A stretch of 64,000 bases of DNA from assembly GCA_937951625.1 (NCBI GenBank), contig CALFBP010000053.1, positions 31,389-95,388 on the forward strand. The letters run 5' to 3'. A program made the position numbers and the translations under genes. Shown here piece after piece: positions 17,106 to 25,699 of this stretch. Source of the DNA: an uncultured Thermoguttaceae bacterium. GTDB lineage: Bacteria; Planctomycetota; Planctomycetia; Pirellulales; Thermoguttaceae. Below the pieces are notes generated by a model. It was not told the origin of the DNA and searched no databases. It saw nothing but the letters and a program-made list of their open reading frames with translations. Positions within the stretch are counted from its first letter, which is position 1. Each line of letters starts with the position of its first letter.

Positions 17106-18344
17106 GTGAGATTTGTCGCAACCTGTTCAGTAGTTCTGGCTTTCGCAATCGGACTGGGCCTCACCGCTTCAGGCCAGGAAGCAGGGCAACCCGCCGCCAC
17201 GGTCGGCATTCCCGAACCTCGGTGGGACATGCAAGTGCTGGGCAAGACGCCCAAAACCTATCCGGCGGAAAAACCCGTGGCTAAAAGCGTGACCTCGGTT
17301 TTTTTCGAGGGACTGCCATGGCGCAAGCGGCCCACGCGGGTTTTCGCCTATTACGGCCTGCCCAAGGCCGCGCCGAGCGAGCGCGTGCCGGGCATGGTGT
17401 TGGTGCATGGGGGCGGCGGCACGGCCTTCGATAGCTGGGTGCGACTATGGAACGACCGCGGTTACGCGGCTATCGCGATGGATACTTGCGGATGCCTGCC
17501 CATCGGCTCTTATGGCAAGTGGCAACGCCACGAGTTCGGCGGGCCACCCGGCTGGGGAGGTTTCGCGGAGATCGACGAGCCGATCGAGGACCAGTGGACC
17601 TACCATGCCGTCGCCGACGTGGTGTTGGCCCATTCCCTCTTGCGGTCTTTGCCAGGAGTCGATCCCGAGAGGATCGGCGTGACGGGAATCTCGTGGGGTG
17701 GCTACTTGACGTGCATTGTGTCGGGTGTCGATCCCCGATTCCGCTTCGCCGTGCCGGTCTACGGTTGCGGTTTCCTCGGTGAGAATTCGGCCTGGCTGGG
17801 TGAATTTCAAAAAATGGGGCCAGACAAGTCTTCGCGATGGTTCCGCTGGTGGGACCCGTCCGTGTGGCTGCGGTGGAATCACATGCCCACGCTCTGGGTG
17901 ACGGGAACGAATGACTTTGCCTATCCCATGGATTCCCTTCAGAAATCGTACCGCACGGCCCAAGGCCCTCGAACCTTGTGTATCCGGATTCGAATGCCCC
18001 ACGCCCATGGCGGAGCTGGCGAGAATCCCGCCGAAATCCTCGCTTTCGCCGACAGTCTGCTCCGAGGCGGTCCGCCGCTTGCTCGAATCACGGGTCAGGG
18101 ACGCGAAAACGACCGGGCCTGGGTGACGTTCGAAGGGGCGGTTCCGATCCGTCGGGCGGAACTGATCTACACGCTTCAGGCCGGCCGCTGGCAAGATCGT
18201 TTCTGGCAAGCCATGCCCGCCGACATCGACCCCACGGCGCGAAGGGTCCAATCGCCTTTGCCCCAAGGCGTCAAGGTCTACTATTTCAATCTCATCGACC
18301 AACGCGATCTGATCGTCAGTTCGGAGCACGAGGAAATGCCGTGA
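17106..18344 (+). CDS. Secreted alpha/beta hydrolase (acetyl-xylan-esterase/dienelactone-hydrolase type)
   Basis: 412 aa from the GTG at 17106, chosen because a GGGGGAG site sits just upstream and the signal peptide begins there (FVATCSVVLAFAIGLGLTASG). The oxyanion region is VLVHGGGGTAFDSW, the nucleophile elbow is GISWGGYL, an Asp follows in TNDFAYP, and the His is in MPHAHGG. A beta-rich C-terminal domain ends the protein. It likely removes acyl groups from polysaccharides outside the cytoplasm. The sugar isomerase genes follow on the same strand after about 230 bases. Confidence 0.82.
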   Translation: MRFVATCSVVLAFAIGLGLTASGQEAGQPAATVGIPEPRWDMQVLGKTPKTYPAEKPVAKSVTSVFFEGLPWRKRPTRVFAYYGLPKAAPSERVPGMVLVHGGGGTAFDSWVRLWNDRGYAAIAMDTCGCLPIGSYGKWQRHEFGGPPGWGGFAEIDEPIEDQWTYHAVADVVLAHSLLRSLPGVDPERIGVTGISWGGYLTCIVSGVDPRFRFAVPVYGCGFLGENSAWLGEFQKMGPDKSSRWFRWWDPSVWLRWNHMPTLWVTGTNDFAYPMDSLQKSYRTAQGPRTLCIRIRMPHAHGGAGENPAEILAFADSLLRGGPPLARITGQGRENDRAWVTFEGAVPIRRAELIYTLQAGRWQDRFWQAMPADIDPTARRVQSPLPQGVKVYYFNLIDQRDLIVSSEHEEMP

Positions 18345-18577
18345 GGTGGCCTCTGGGGTCGGAGCCCGTCAACTGAAGCATCGAGGGTTTGCCCTGTGAA
18401 TGCCGGACCTTTTCTGGGCCGCCACGTGGGTTTGGGAATGGCGATCGGGCGAGGATCCGGGGGTTGCAAGGGGGCCGATCTCAAGACACAATGGCGGGCG
18501 AGGTCGAGCGGTTGATGCGGCGGCCTCGGTATCTGCCATGCGAAGACTTTTCTAGGCCACTTGAGAAGGAGTGCTCG

Positions 18578-19591
18578 ATGCCACGCCCCGTTACGATGTT
18601 CACTGGACAATGGGCCGATCTGACCCTGGAGACCTTGGCTGCGAAGTGTCGCGAGTTCGGCTTTGATGGACTGGAGTTGGCCTGCTGGGGCGATCACTTC
18701 GAGGTCCCCAAGGCCTTGGCCGACGACCAATACTGCCTCAACAAGCGGAAGCTCCTCGAGAAGCACAATCTTCAGGTTTTCGCGATCAGTGCGCATCTTG
18801 TTGGCCAAGCGGTGCTCGACGTGATCGACGCCCGGCATCAAGCGATCTTGCCGCCTTATGTTTGGGGAGACGGGGACCCGGCGGGCGTGAACCAACGCGC
18901 GGCCGAAGAGCTGAAGGCGACCGCGCGGGCCGCCCAGAAGCTAGGTGTGGGGGTGGTCAATGGCTTCACTGGCTCCAGCATTTGGCACTTGCTCTATTCT
19001 TTCCCGCCCGTGCCGCCCAAAATGATCGACGACGGCTTCAAACTCCTGGCCGAGCGGTTTCACCCCATCCTCGACGTGTTCGGCGATTGCGGGGTGAAGT
19101 TTGCCTTGGAGGTCCATCCTACCGAAATCGCCTTCGATCTTTATACGGCCCAACGGGCGCTGGATGCCTTGGACCGCCGCGAGGAATTCGGATTCAATTT
19201 CGATCCCAGCCACTTGATCTGGCAGGGGGTGGACCCTGTGGAGTTCATTCGGGCCTTTCCCGACCGCATTTACCACGTCCACATGAAGGACGCGATCGTT
19301 AAACTCAACGGCAAAAGCGGTATTCTCGCTAGCCACCTCAATTTCGGCGACCCGCGACGTGGCTGGGACTTCCGCTCGCTGGGCCGGGGAGGGGTCAATT
19401 TCGAGGAAATCATCCGTGCCTTGAACGAGATCGGCTATCAGGGGCCATTGTCGGTCGAATGGGAAGACAGCGGCATGGACCGCGATCACGGCGCCAAGGA
19501 GGCCTGCGCGTTCGTGAAGCGAATCGACTTCGAACCGAGCCGCGTGGCCTTCGACGCGGCCTTCGACAAGGAAGAGCAAAAAAAGCAATGA
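18578..19591 (+). CDS. Sugar phosphate isomerase/epimerase family protein (copy 1)
   Basis: 337 aa. A TIM-barrel protein of the AP-endonuclease-2-like fold that interconverts sugars using a divalent metal. Probable metal ligands are Glu in LEVHPTE, Asp/His in FDPSHL, His in HVHMKD and Glu in [10 protein letters not shown] start at the ATG at 18578, which has GAGAAGGAG upstream; the frame extends to 18389 without family resemblance. The next gene is a close paralogue. A 201-base internal block is nearly identical between the two. Confidence 0.9.
   Translation: MPRPVTMFTGQWADLTLETLAAKCREFGFDGLELACWGDHFEVPKALADDQYCLNKRKLLEKHNLQVFAISAHLVGQAVLDVIDARHQAILPPYVWGDGDPAGVNQRAAEELKATARAAQKLGVGVVNGFTGSSIWHLLYSFPPVPPKMIDDGFKLLAERFHPILDVFGDCGVKFALEVHPTEIAFDLYTAQRALDALDRREEFGFNFDPSHLIWQGVDPVEFIRAFPDRIYHVHMKDAIVKLNGKSGILASHLNFGDPRRGWDFRSLGRGGVNFEEIIRALNEIGYQGPLSVEWEDSGMDRDHGAKEACAFVKRIDFEPSRVAFDAAFDKEEQKKQ
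18881..19081 (+). repeat. Near-identical internal block, copy 1 of 2
   Basis: This block matches 20008-20208 with nine differences by my count, all at third codon positions and silent. It includes a run of more than 80 identical bases. The flanking parts of the two isomerase genes are clearly more diverged. Confidence 0.85.
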
Positions 19592-19704
19592 TACTCGGGA
19601 AATCCCCTCAGCGGGCGGATGAGGAATGACGGTGCCGCATTTCTCGCCTAGCTTGGGACATGACGGGGACGAACGTAGCAGCAGCGAAAAAGGAGGAACA
19701 GCCG

Positions 19705-20715
19705 ATGGCGCGTCCGGTCACGTTGTGTACGGGTCAGTGGGCCGACTTGCCCCTGGAGGTTTTGGCCCAGAAGTGCAAGGCGTGGGGATTCGACGGCCTC
19801 GAATTGGCCTGCTGGGGCGACCATTTCGAGGTCGATAAGGCCCTGGCCGACGAGGGCTACTGCGCACGGAAACGGGCTTTGCTCGATCAATATGGGATGA
19901 AGGTTTATTCGATTTCCAACCACCTGGTGGGGCAGGCCGTGTTGGACATCATCGACGAGCGTCATCGAGCCGTGCTGCCGCCCTACGTCTGGGGCGACGG
20001 CGATCCGGCGGGCGTGAACCAACGCGCGGCCGAAGAGCTGAAGGCGACCGCCCGGGCCGCCCAGAAGCTAGGCGTGGGCGTGGTCAACGGTTTTACCGGC
20101 TCGAGCATTTGGCACTTGCTCTATTCTTTCCCGCCCGTGCCGCCCAAAATGATCGACGACGGCTTCAAACTCCTGGCCGAGCGGTTCCACCCCATCCTCG
20201 ACGTGTTCAAGGAGTGCGGCGTCAAATTCGCTCTGGAGGTCCACCCGACGGAAATCGCCTTCGATATTTATACAGCGGAGCGGGCAATCCAGGCTTTGGA
20301 CGGCCGACCCGAGTTCGGATTCAATTTCGACCCCAGCCACCTGATCTGGCAGGGCATGAATCCGGCCTTGTTCATCCGCAAGTTCCCGGATCGCATCTTC
20401 CACGTCCACATGAAAGATGCGATTGTCCGGCTCGACGGCACGGCTGGAATCTTGGCCAGCCACCTCAATTTTGGCGATCCGCGGCGGGGTTGGGACTTCC
20501 GTTCGCTTGGTCGGGGGGGCGTCAATTTCGAGGAGATCATTCGCGCGCTGAATGATATCGGCTACCAAGGCCCGTTGTCCGTGGAATGGGAAGACAGCGG
20601 CATGGATCGCGAACACGGCGCCAAAGAGGCCCTGGAGTTCGTACGCAAGCTCGACTTCGCCCCCAGCGCCCGCGCGTTCGACGCCTCGTTCGACAAGAAG
20701 GAACAGCAAGCTTAG
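19705..20715 (+). CDS. Sugar phosphate isomerase/epimerase family protein (copy 2)
   Basis: 336 aa, collinear with the preceding paralogue along its whole length ([18 protein letters not shown] against [18 protein letters not shown]). All the putative metal ligands are kept ([28 protein letters not shown]). The ATG at 19705 follows AGGAGGAA. It lies 113 bases after copy 1, presumably in one transcript. The pair could act on two related sugars or simply be a retained duplication; the substrate is unknown. Confidence 0.9.
   Translation: MARPVTLCTGQWADLPLEVLAQKCKAWGFDGLELACWGDHFEVDKALADEGYCARKRALLDQYGMKVYSISNHLVGQAVLDIIDERHRAVLPPYVWGDGDPAGVNQRAAEELKATARAAQKLGVGVVNGFTGSSIWHLLYSFPPVPPKMIDDGFKLLAERFHPILDVFKECGVKFALEVHPTEIAFDIYTAERAIQALDGRPEFGFNFDPSHLIWQGMNPALFIRKFPDRIFHVHMKDAIVRLDGTAGILASHLNFGDPRRGWDFRSLGRGGVNFEEIIRALNDIGYQGPLSVEWEDSGMDREHGAKEALEFVRKLDFAPSARAFDASFDKKEQQA
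20008..20208 (+). repeat. Near-identical internal block, copy 2 of 2
   Basis: Partner of 18881-19081, offset 1127 bases. See that entry for the comparison. Confidence 0.85.
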
Positions 20716-20813
20716 CGCAAGCCGAGTATGGCGCTGGTCCGAAAATCCTGGCGGCCTGCCGCGGCATCTTCAGGCTGTCATTTTCCCGGGCTGCGCGCCA
20801 AAGGGTTATCCAG

Positions 20814-21989
20814 TTGGCTATCGTGAAGGTTCTTCACGGGTACCCTTACTACCGTTCGGCCACCGGCGACGCGGAGCAGATCGCGTTGCGGCTGATCGAG
20901 GTTTTGCGGCAGCACGGCTACGACGTGGACGGGTTTTGCCTGACGCTCAACCCGCCTGGGCCGCACTTGACGTTTCGTGAGTTGGATCGCCGCTGGCGAC
21001 GCGGCGACCGTGAACTGCTCTCGATGTACGAGAAACTCGAGGAGCGCCTGGAAGGCTGCGACGTGCTGCTCAACGGATCGGGCATCAATCTCCACCCGGA
21101 GTTCGTCTCGCGACTTAAGGTTTTTACTGTCTTCCAGTGCTTTGACGATCCAGAAAGCTCGGCGATCCTTTCCAAGCCGGTGGCGGCCGCCTACGATTTG
21201 TGCTTGGTCGGCAATGTCGCCGAGGTGGAGACGTATCGGTCTTGGGGCGTGCGGTACGCCGAATGGGCACCGCTCGGCCTGCTGCCGGGCTCTTACGATC
21301 CCACCTTACGGGAAATCGACATCCTGGAGGGGCGGCGCGACATCGACCTGCTGATGCTCATCGACCGGCTCAGCCCCCCGCGACGCGAACGCATGGACAA
21401 AATGGCCAAGGCGTTTCCCGATGGCCATTTCTACGGCCGGGGTTGGCCCCGGGGCTATTTGCCGGTCGGACAGGAGTTGGCCATGCTGCGTCGGGCCAAG
21501 ATCGGGCCCAATTTCCACAACTCCACCGGCCCGATCAACTTGCGCCTCTTTCAACTGCCGGCCAACGGGGTGATGCAAATCTGCGACAACCGAAAGCACC
21601 TCGGCGTTGTCTACGAATTGGATAAGGAAGTGGTGGGATTTGAAACGGTCGAGGAGTGCATCGACCTATGCCGCTACTACCTCGCCCATGACCGCGAACG
21701 TCGCGAAATCGCTGCTGCTGGTTGGCGGAGGGTCATGCGTGATTACAACGAGGTTGCGGCCTTCGCCTGGCGCATGCGGATCATCGAGGCCCACTTGCCA
21801 TGCCGCCAGGTCCGTCCTGTGGAAACGGCCATTGCCATCCGGCAGCGAGACCGCACGCGTTGGCCGCGCTTGCGGCATCAGATGCTTGCTCCGTTCCGAG
21901 TTGTAGTCAACGCGGTCCTTACGATCGCCCGACGTGTCGTGGGCTACCTCCGTCGCGGGTTCAAATGTCAGTCGGCCCCCCATGATTAG
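20814..21989 (+). CDS. CgeB-like glycosyltransferase
   Basis: 391 aa if the TTG at 20814 is used (AAGGG lies about eight bases before it); the GTG at 20823 is the alternative, and the open frame further upstream looks non-coding. The order of motifs suggests a GT-B glycosyltransferase of the CgeB/YkvP kind: an N-terminal half with CDVLLNGSGINLHP, a hinge near EWAPLGLLPGSYDP, and a C-terminal donor-binding half with GPINLRLFQLPANGVMQICDN and a final YLAHDRERREIAAAG helix. The last 30 residues form a hydrophobic and basic amphipathic helix, so it may sit at the membrane. It follows the isomerases on the same strand. Confidence 0.72.
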   Translation: MAIVKVLHGYPYYRSATGDAEQIALRLIEVLRQHGYDVDGFCLTLNPPGPHLTFRELDRRWRRGDRELLSMYEKLEERLEGCDVLLNGSGINLHPEFVSRLKVFTVFQCFDDPESSAILSKPVAAAYDLCLVGNVAEVETYRSWGVRYAEWAPLGLLPGSYDPTLREIDILEGRRDIDLLMLIDRLSPPRRERMDKMAKAFPDGHFYGRGWPRGYLPVGQELAMLRRAKIGPNFHNSTGPINLRLFQLPANGVMQICDNRKHLGVVYELDKEVVGFETVEECIDLCRYYLAHDRERREIAAAGWRRVMRDYNEVAAFAWRMRIIEAHLPCRQVRPVETAIAIRQRDRTRWPRLRHQMLAPFRVVVNAVLTIARRVVGYLRRGFKCQSAPHD

Positions 21990-22121
21990 AAAAAGATTGG
22001 AGCCTCCTATCCCCCCCTTTCACCCGGCTTGCGGAAGAGGGAAGATTTCCCGAAAGTTGCCAACTTGATTAGTTTGCGAAGCGAGACCGCATCGGCGGCG
22101 GTGATGGGCGTTGCAGGACGG

Positions 22122-22472
22122 TCATGAGGCCCGGCCGCCGCCTGGTTCCACGTTGTCGCGATTAGTGTCGCGGGGGCCTCGACGCGGCTCGACTTTTTCG
22201 AACCGTTCGCCAGGTTTGACGAGCGACGTGATCCGCAGCCCGAACTTATCACCTACCTTAACTGCTTCGCCCAAGGCCACCGGTCGACCGCCGATGTGAA
22301 CCTCGAGCATCTCTTCGCACGACTTGTCGAATTGCAGGATGGCTCCGGGGGCCAATTCCACGACAGCGCCAAGCGGCTGACGCTTTTGGGCCAGTACGAC
22401 GCTAACCGGAACGGGTATTTTTAGTAAGCTCCGCGAGTACGCTGGCAGGTCTTGCGGCGTAAGGTTGGACAT
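22122..22472 (-). CDS. Orphan FliN-like SpoA-domain protein
   Basis: 116 aa. Residues 18-86 match the SpoA domain found at the C-terminus of FliM/FliN and type III secretion C-ring proteins: IPVPVSVVLAQ, LAPGAILQFDK, VHIGGRPVALGEAV and FGLRI. In flagellated cells FliN forms the motor switch ring. A basic, proline-containing tail of about 30 residues follows. No flagellar or secretion gene is in the window, so this may be a dispersed fliN or a repurposed SpoA protein. It is divergent from two unknown genes. Confidence 0.8.
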   Translation of the reverse strand: MSNLTPQDLPAYSRSLLKIPVPVSVVLAQKRQPLGAVVELAPGAILQFDKSCEEMLEVHIGGRPVALGEAVKVGDKFGLRITSLVKPGERFEKVEPRRGPRDTNRDNVEPGGGRAS

Positions 22473-22707
22473 GTTTTTTCTTATCGGTCAGCATGATCGT
22501 CAAACTTTACCCACCCTGCGCATATTTCGACGCAACCGTTGGGAGCGAGTAGCCGATAAACCGTGTAGTGGTCGGCAAAGCCGGGGATACTGTCATCTTA
22601 GGCACGTCGGATTTAGGCGTTGCAACCGGATGGCGGGCCTGCCCCCGAACAGGCGAGGCATCGGTCCAGAGGCTGCCGAACGTAACGGAGTGCGAGGAGC
22701 CCTTTCG

Positions 22708-23040
22708 ATGCAGGTGAAAGTCTATTGCCCCAAAATGGTGGAGATTCCCACGGCGTATCTTCCGGCATTGGCGAAACGGGCTGCGGAGAGTCTCGGGGAT
22801 CGAGCCGCCGAAGTCACCGCCACCCGTGGACATCTCGTACGTCAAGCCGTCCAGGATGGTTTGCTGCGGGAACTCGACGATTTGATTTGCGAGGATGGGA
22901 CGGTCGATCTGGTGTGCGACCCGGCCAGCGAGACCCCTTTGGAGCTTGAGAACCGCACATTGACCTTGGCCGAATTATTGGAGGTCATTCAGCGCAGGCG
23001 TCCCTGGGGCGAAATGGCCCGTTCGTCCGAAGCCGCCTGA
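22708..23040 (+). CDS. Unknown protein, 110 aa
   Basis: I do not recognise it. The start at 22708 has GAGGAG nine bases upstream. It opens MQVKVYCPKMVEIPTAYLPA, is soluble, and is rich in Leu and acidic residues (LICEDGTVDLVCD). It contains two cysteines that could be a metal or disulfide pair. The next unknown gene begins 28 bases later on the same strand, so the two probably form an operon. They are divergent from the FliN-like gene and may share its control. Confidence 0.6.
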   Translation: MQVKVYCPKMVEIPTAYLPALAKRAAESLGDRAAEVTATRGHLVRQAVQDGLLRELDDLICEDGTVDLVCDPASETPLELENRTLTLAELLEVIQRRRPWGEMARSSEAA

Positions 23041-23068
23041 CGGGCTTTTCGCAGGGAGGAGAGTATCC

Positions 23069-23746
23069 GTGACGGCCTATCCCAAACCAGCGACGCACGA
23101 GCGGATCGTGGTGTCCTTGAAATCCGCCGCAAGAGCCGGCTCCCCCGGCCAACGGTCGGCCGAACAACCCCGCACGACCATTGCGGAGGTGGCAATGGAG
23201 CCGTGTCTCGGGTTTGCGGAATCGCGTCGGACGGGCAATATCGAGGTGACGTTCCAAATGCCGGGGTCGCAGCGGGCGGGTGAGCCAGCGCATACCGAAC
23301 CGGCGTCCACCGTCCACGCTACGCCGATAGCGTCGCCGGCCAGGCCTCGGCCGCACGCCGCCATGCCTGTCCCTCAGGGCGACTTTTCCCAAGATCTGCG
23401 ACAAGTCGCCGCGGAAGCTCCCTCCACTTCATACGGCGAGGTCATCGAGAGCCTGCTGGCGGACGCACGCATGGAAGCTTCCGAAGAATCCAGTTGCCCC
23501 AAGTCGACGGCCCAGCGGTTACAGACCGGCATGGATGTACGGCTTGCGCGGATCATCGATGCCTGGCCTCAGCTTGGCGCAAGGACCCGGGCGGCCCTTG
23601 CCGCCACCCTCGACAATTCGCAGGTGTCCACCGCTGTGGGGGGGGCGACGGAAGAAACCAGACCGATCCCCATGGCCGTTGCCTCACCGCGATCAACCGG
23701 GAGCCCCCTTTCAACTAACCGTCGCCGAAAGAGAGCCAAGGATTAG
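23069..23746 (+). CDS. Unknown protein, 225 aa
   Basis: It starts at a GTG preceded by GGGAGGAGA. The first 120 residues are low-complexity, rich in Ala, Pro and Thr. A short ordered segment near residues 155-180 (VRLARIIDAWPQLGARTRAALAA) resembles a tail often seen in planctomycete hypothetical proteins and some tyrosine recombinases, but no recombinase catalytic residues are present. It ends in a very basic RRRKRAKD. Coding status rests on the ribosome site, length and operon position. Confidence 0.5.
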   Translation: MTAYPKPATHERIVVSLKSAARAGSPGQRSAEQPRTTIAEVAMEPCLGFAESRRTGNIEVTFQMPGSQRAGEPAHTEPASTVHATPIASPARPRPHAAMPVPQGDFSQDLRQVAAEAPSTSYGEVIESLLADARMEASEESSCPKSTAQRLQTGMDVRLARIIDAWPQLGARTRAALAATLDNSQVSTAVGGATEETRPIPMAVASPRSTGSPLSTNRRRKRAKD

Positions 23747-24276
23747 GCGTTCGATCAACCTGGAGTGCCAGTCGCGATCGCGGTACAAGGATTGTCGATT
23801 GCAAATCGGATGGACAAACTCTGCTGGCCAACGCACGGCCGTGCCGCCTCAGCATCGTTGACGGACCGCGATCAAACCGGCCAGCAACCAGACGGCGAGG
23901 AAAGCAAACGCCAGCAAAAAGCGGATCCAGTCGAGCGAAAGCACGCGAGAATTAATCCCTTCGGGCTAAGGGTTGAACAGGTCCGAAAGTTCGGACGCAG
24001 CGCCGCGATCCCAAACACCGAGAGTCTGGCCGGGAGTCTCATCGGCCTTGCCGTGGCACGGTCTGAAAAGGCAATCGACGAGCTGCCCTGGCAGGTTTGA
24101 CCGCGTTAACGCGTCCAAGCCGTAAAGGGAACCTCACTCCCACAATTGGCACGGCTTGTCGGGGGCTCGTCGCTTGCCCTCCGAGTAGGTCCGACTGAGC
24201 CTCGCCCCAGAGAAATGTATCCGTTTTGCCCGGGCGAAGTCCAGCTCCAGGGCTTTTCACCGCTTCGGAGGGCGGA
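23747..24276. other. Convergent intergenic region before lysA stop
   Basis: About 530 bases. It contains one tiny hydrophobic frame on the minus strand (23849-23944), listed separately, and a GCGTTAACGC palindrome near 24104. No other gene or RNA recognised. Confidence 0.5.
23849..23944 (-). CDS. Possible single-span membrane peptide, 31 aa
   Basis: A GTG-started frame reading LSLDWIRFLLAFAFLAV followed by WLLAGLIAVRQRC, an almost perfect membrane helix ending in a positive tail. AAGGG lies 12 bases upstream, which is long. It is downstream of lysA on the same strand. It could be a small membrane peptide or chance. Confidence 0.15.
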   Translation of the reverse strand: MLSLDWIRFLLAFAFLAVWLLAGLIAVRQRC

Positions 24277-25560
24277 TCACGCTGGGGGAATCGATTCCCC
24301 ACGGACCAAATCGTCGAAGCTTTGGCGTTGTCGCACCAAGTGAGGCTGGCCGTTGCGAACCAGGACTTCAGCGGCCAAGGGTTTCGAGTTGTAGTTCGAT
24401 CCCATGACGAACCCGTAAGCCCCGGCGCACTCGATGACTAAATAGTCGCCGACGGCGGCCAGGGGCAGACGGCGTGGGGCGACAAAGCCGCCTTCGTCTT
24501 GGGTGAAGATGTCGCCCGACTCACAAAGCGGCCCGCCCACGATCGCCTCGATCTCCGGCCGGTTGGCATGGCCGTCGGCGGGGGCGATGGCGATGGGGTG
24601 GTAAGCGCCGTAAAGGATAGGTCGGGCCAGATTGTTGAAGCCGGCGTCCACCAGATAGAACGTGTTACCGCCCTGCTTCTTCACTGCCCGAATCTCGCTG
24701 ATGAGAAACCCGCTCTCGGCCACAAGATAACGGCCGGGCTCGATTTCCAAGCGGACTGGGTGGCCAAAGCGGGCTTCGAGCCGCTTTCGCACGGCGTCGC
24801 AGCGGCGGAAATATGCATCGAGATCGACGTACGACTGCCCTTCCCGATACGGGACCGGCAATCCCCCGCCGACGCTGATCGACTGCACGTTTCGTCCTAC
24901 CTCGACGGCGGCCTTTTCCAAGGCCCCGCAAACTTGCGAGAGATGCTCCAGGTCCGTGCCCGATCCAATGTGGACATGCACCCCGGTCACGCTCAGGCCA
25001 TAATGTTCCGCCGTCACCAGGCAGTCGTGCAACTGTTCGTGCCAAATGCCGTGTTTGGAGCAATCGCCACCAGTATTGGTCTTACGGCTATGGCCGTGGC
25101 CGAAGCCCGGGTTGATCCTCAGCGTGATCGCCCGGCCCGGCGCCACGCTGCCATACTGGTCGATCATGTCCGGCGAACCGCAATTGACGTGGACGTTTTC
25201 GCGGACGACCAAACCCAGCGAGTCGGCGTCGAAAATATCGGCGGTGTAAACCACCGGCGGGGGATCGCCCTGGGCCGGATAGCCGGCCGCCAGGGCCCGG
25301 CGAATCTCATGGGCGCTTACGGCATCGACCAAGGCACCATGTCGCCGCAGGAGATCGAGAATCGCCAGATTGCTGGCGGCCTTCTGGGCATAACGCACCA
25401 CGTCGAAATGGCGCAGGTCGTTCAGCCTTTCGACGATTTTGGCTGCATCGTAGACGAAAGTGGGCGTCCCGAATTGTCGCGCCAAGTCCACGACCGGCAC
25501 TCCAGCAATTTGCCGTCGCAAGAGAGGAAACGTCGGTTGTGCAGGCATCGAGTCTTTCAC
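24277..25560 (-). CDS. lysA: Diaminopimelate decarboxylase
   Basis: 427 aa. It removes CO2 from meso-diaminopimelate to give lysine, using PLP. The PLP lysine is Lys60 in YAQKAASN. Family blocks GHGHSRKTNTGGDCSKHG, HVHIGSGTDLE, SVGGGLPVPY and GPLCESGDIF (active-site Cys) are all present. The GTG at 25560 or the ATG at 25548 could start it; neither has an ideal ribosome site. It is not linked to dapF. Confidence 0.96.
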   Translation of the reverse strand: MKDSMPAQPTFPLLRRQIAGVPVVDLARQFGTPTFVYDAAKIVERLNDLRHFDVVRYAQKAASNLAILDLLRRHGALVDAVSAHEIRRALAAGYPAQGDPPPVVYTADIFDADSLGLVVRENVHVNCGSPDMIDQYGSVAPGRAITLRINPGFGHGHSRKTNTGGDCSKHGIWHEQLHDCLVTAEHYGLSVTGVHVHIGSGTDLEHLSQVCGALEKAAVEVGRNVQSISVGGGLPVPYREGQSYVDLDAYFRRCDAVRKRLEARFGHPVRLEIEPGRYLVAESGFLISEIRAVKKQGGNTFYLVDAGFNNLARPILYGAYHPIAIAPADGHANRPEIEAIVGGPLCESGDIFTQDEGGFVAPRRLPLAAVGDYLVIECAGAYGFVMGSNYNSKPLAAEVLVRNGQPHLVRQRQSFDDLVRGESIPPA

Positions 25561-25699
25561 ACCCTAGGCGGCAAGCCAAGCGGAAAAGAATGAAGGGACC
25601 GCTCCGCGGCGCAGGAGCTCGAGGCCGGGGAGCGGTCAAGCGAAGTCTTCGCCTATCTCATAGGCAAGATGAACAAAGACCACCAAGCGGAAACCACTA

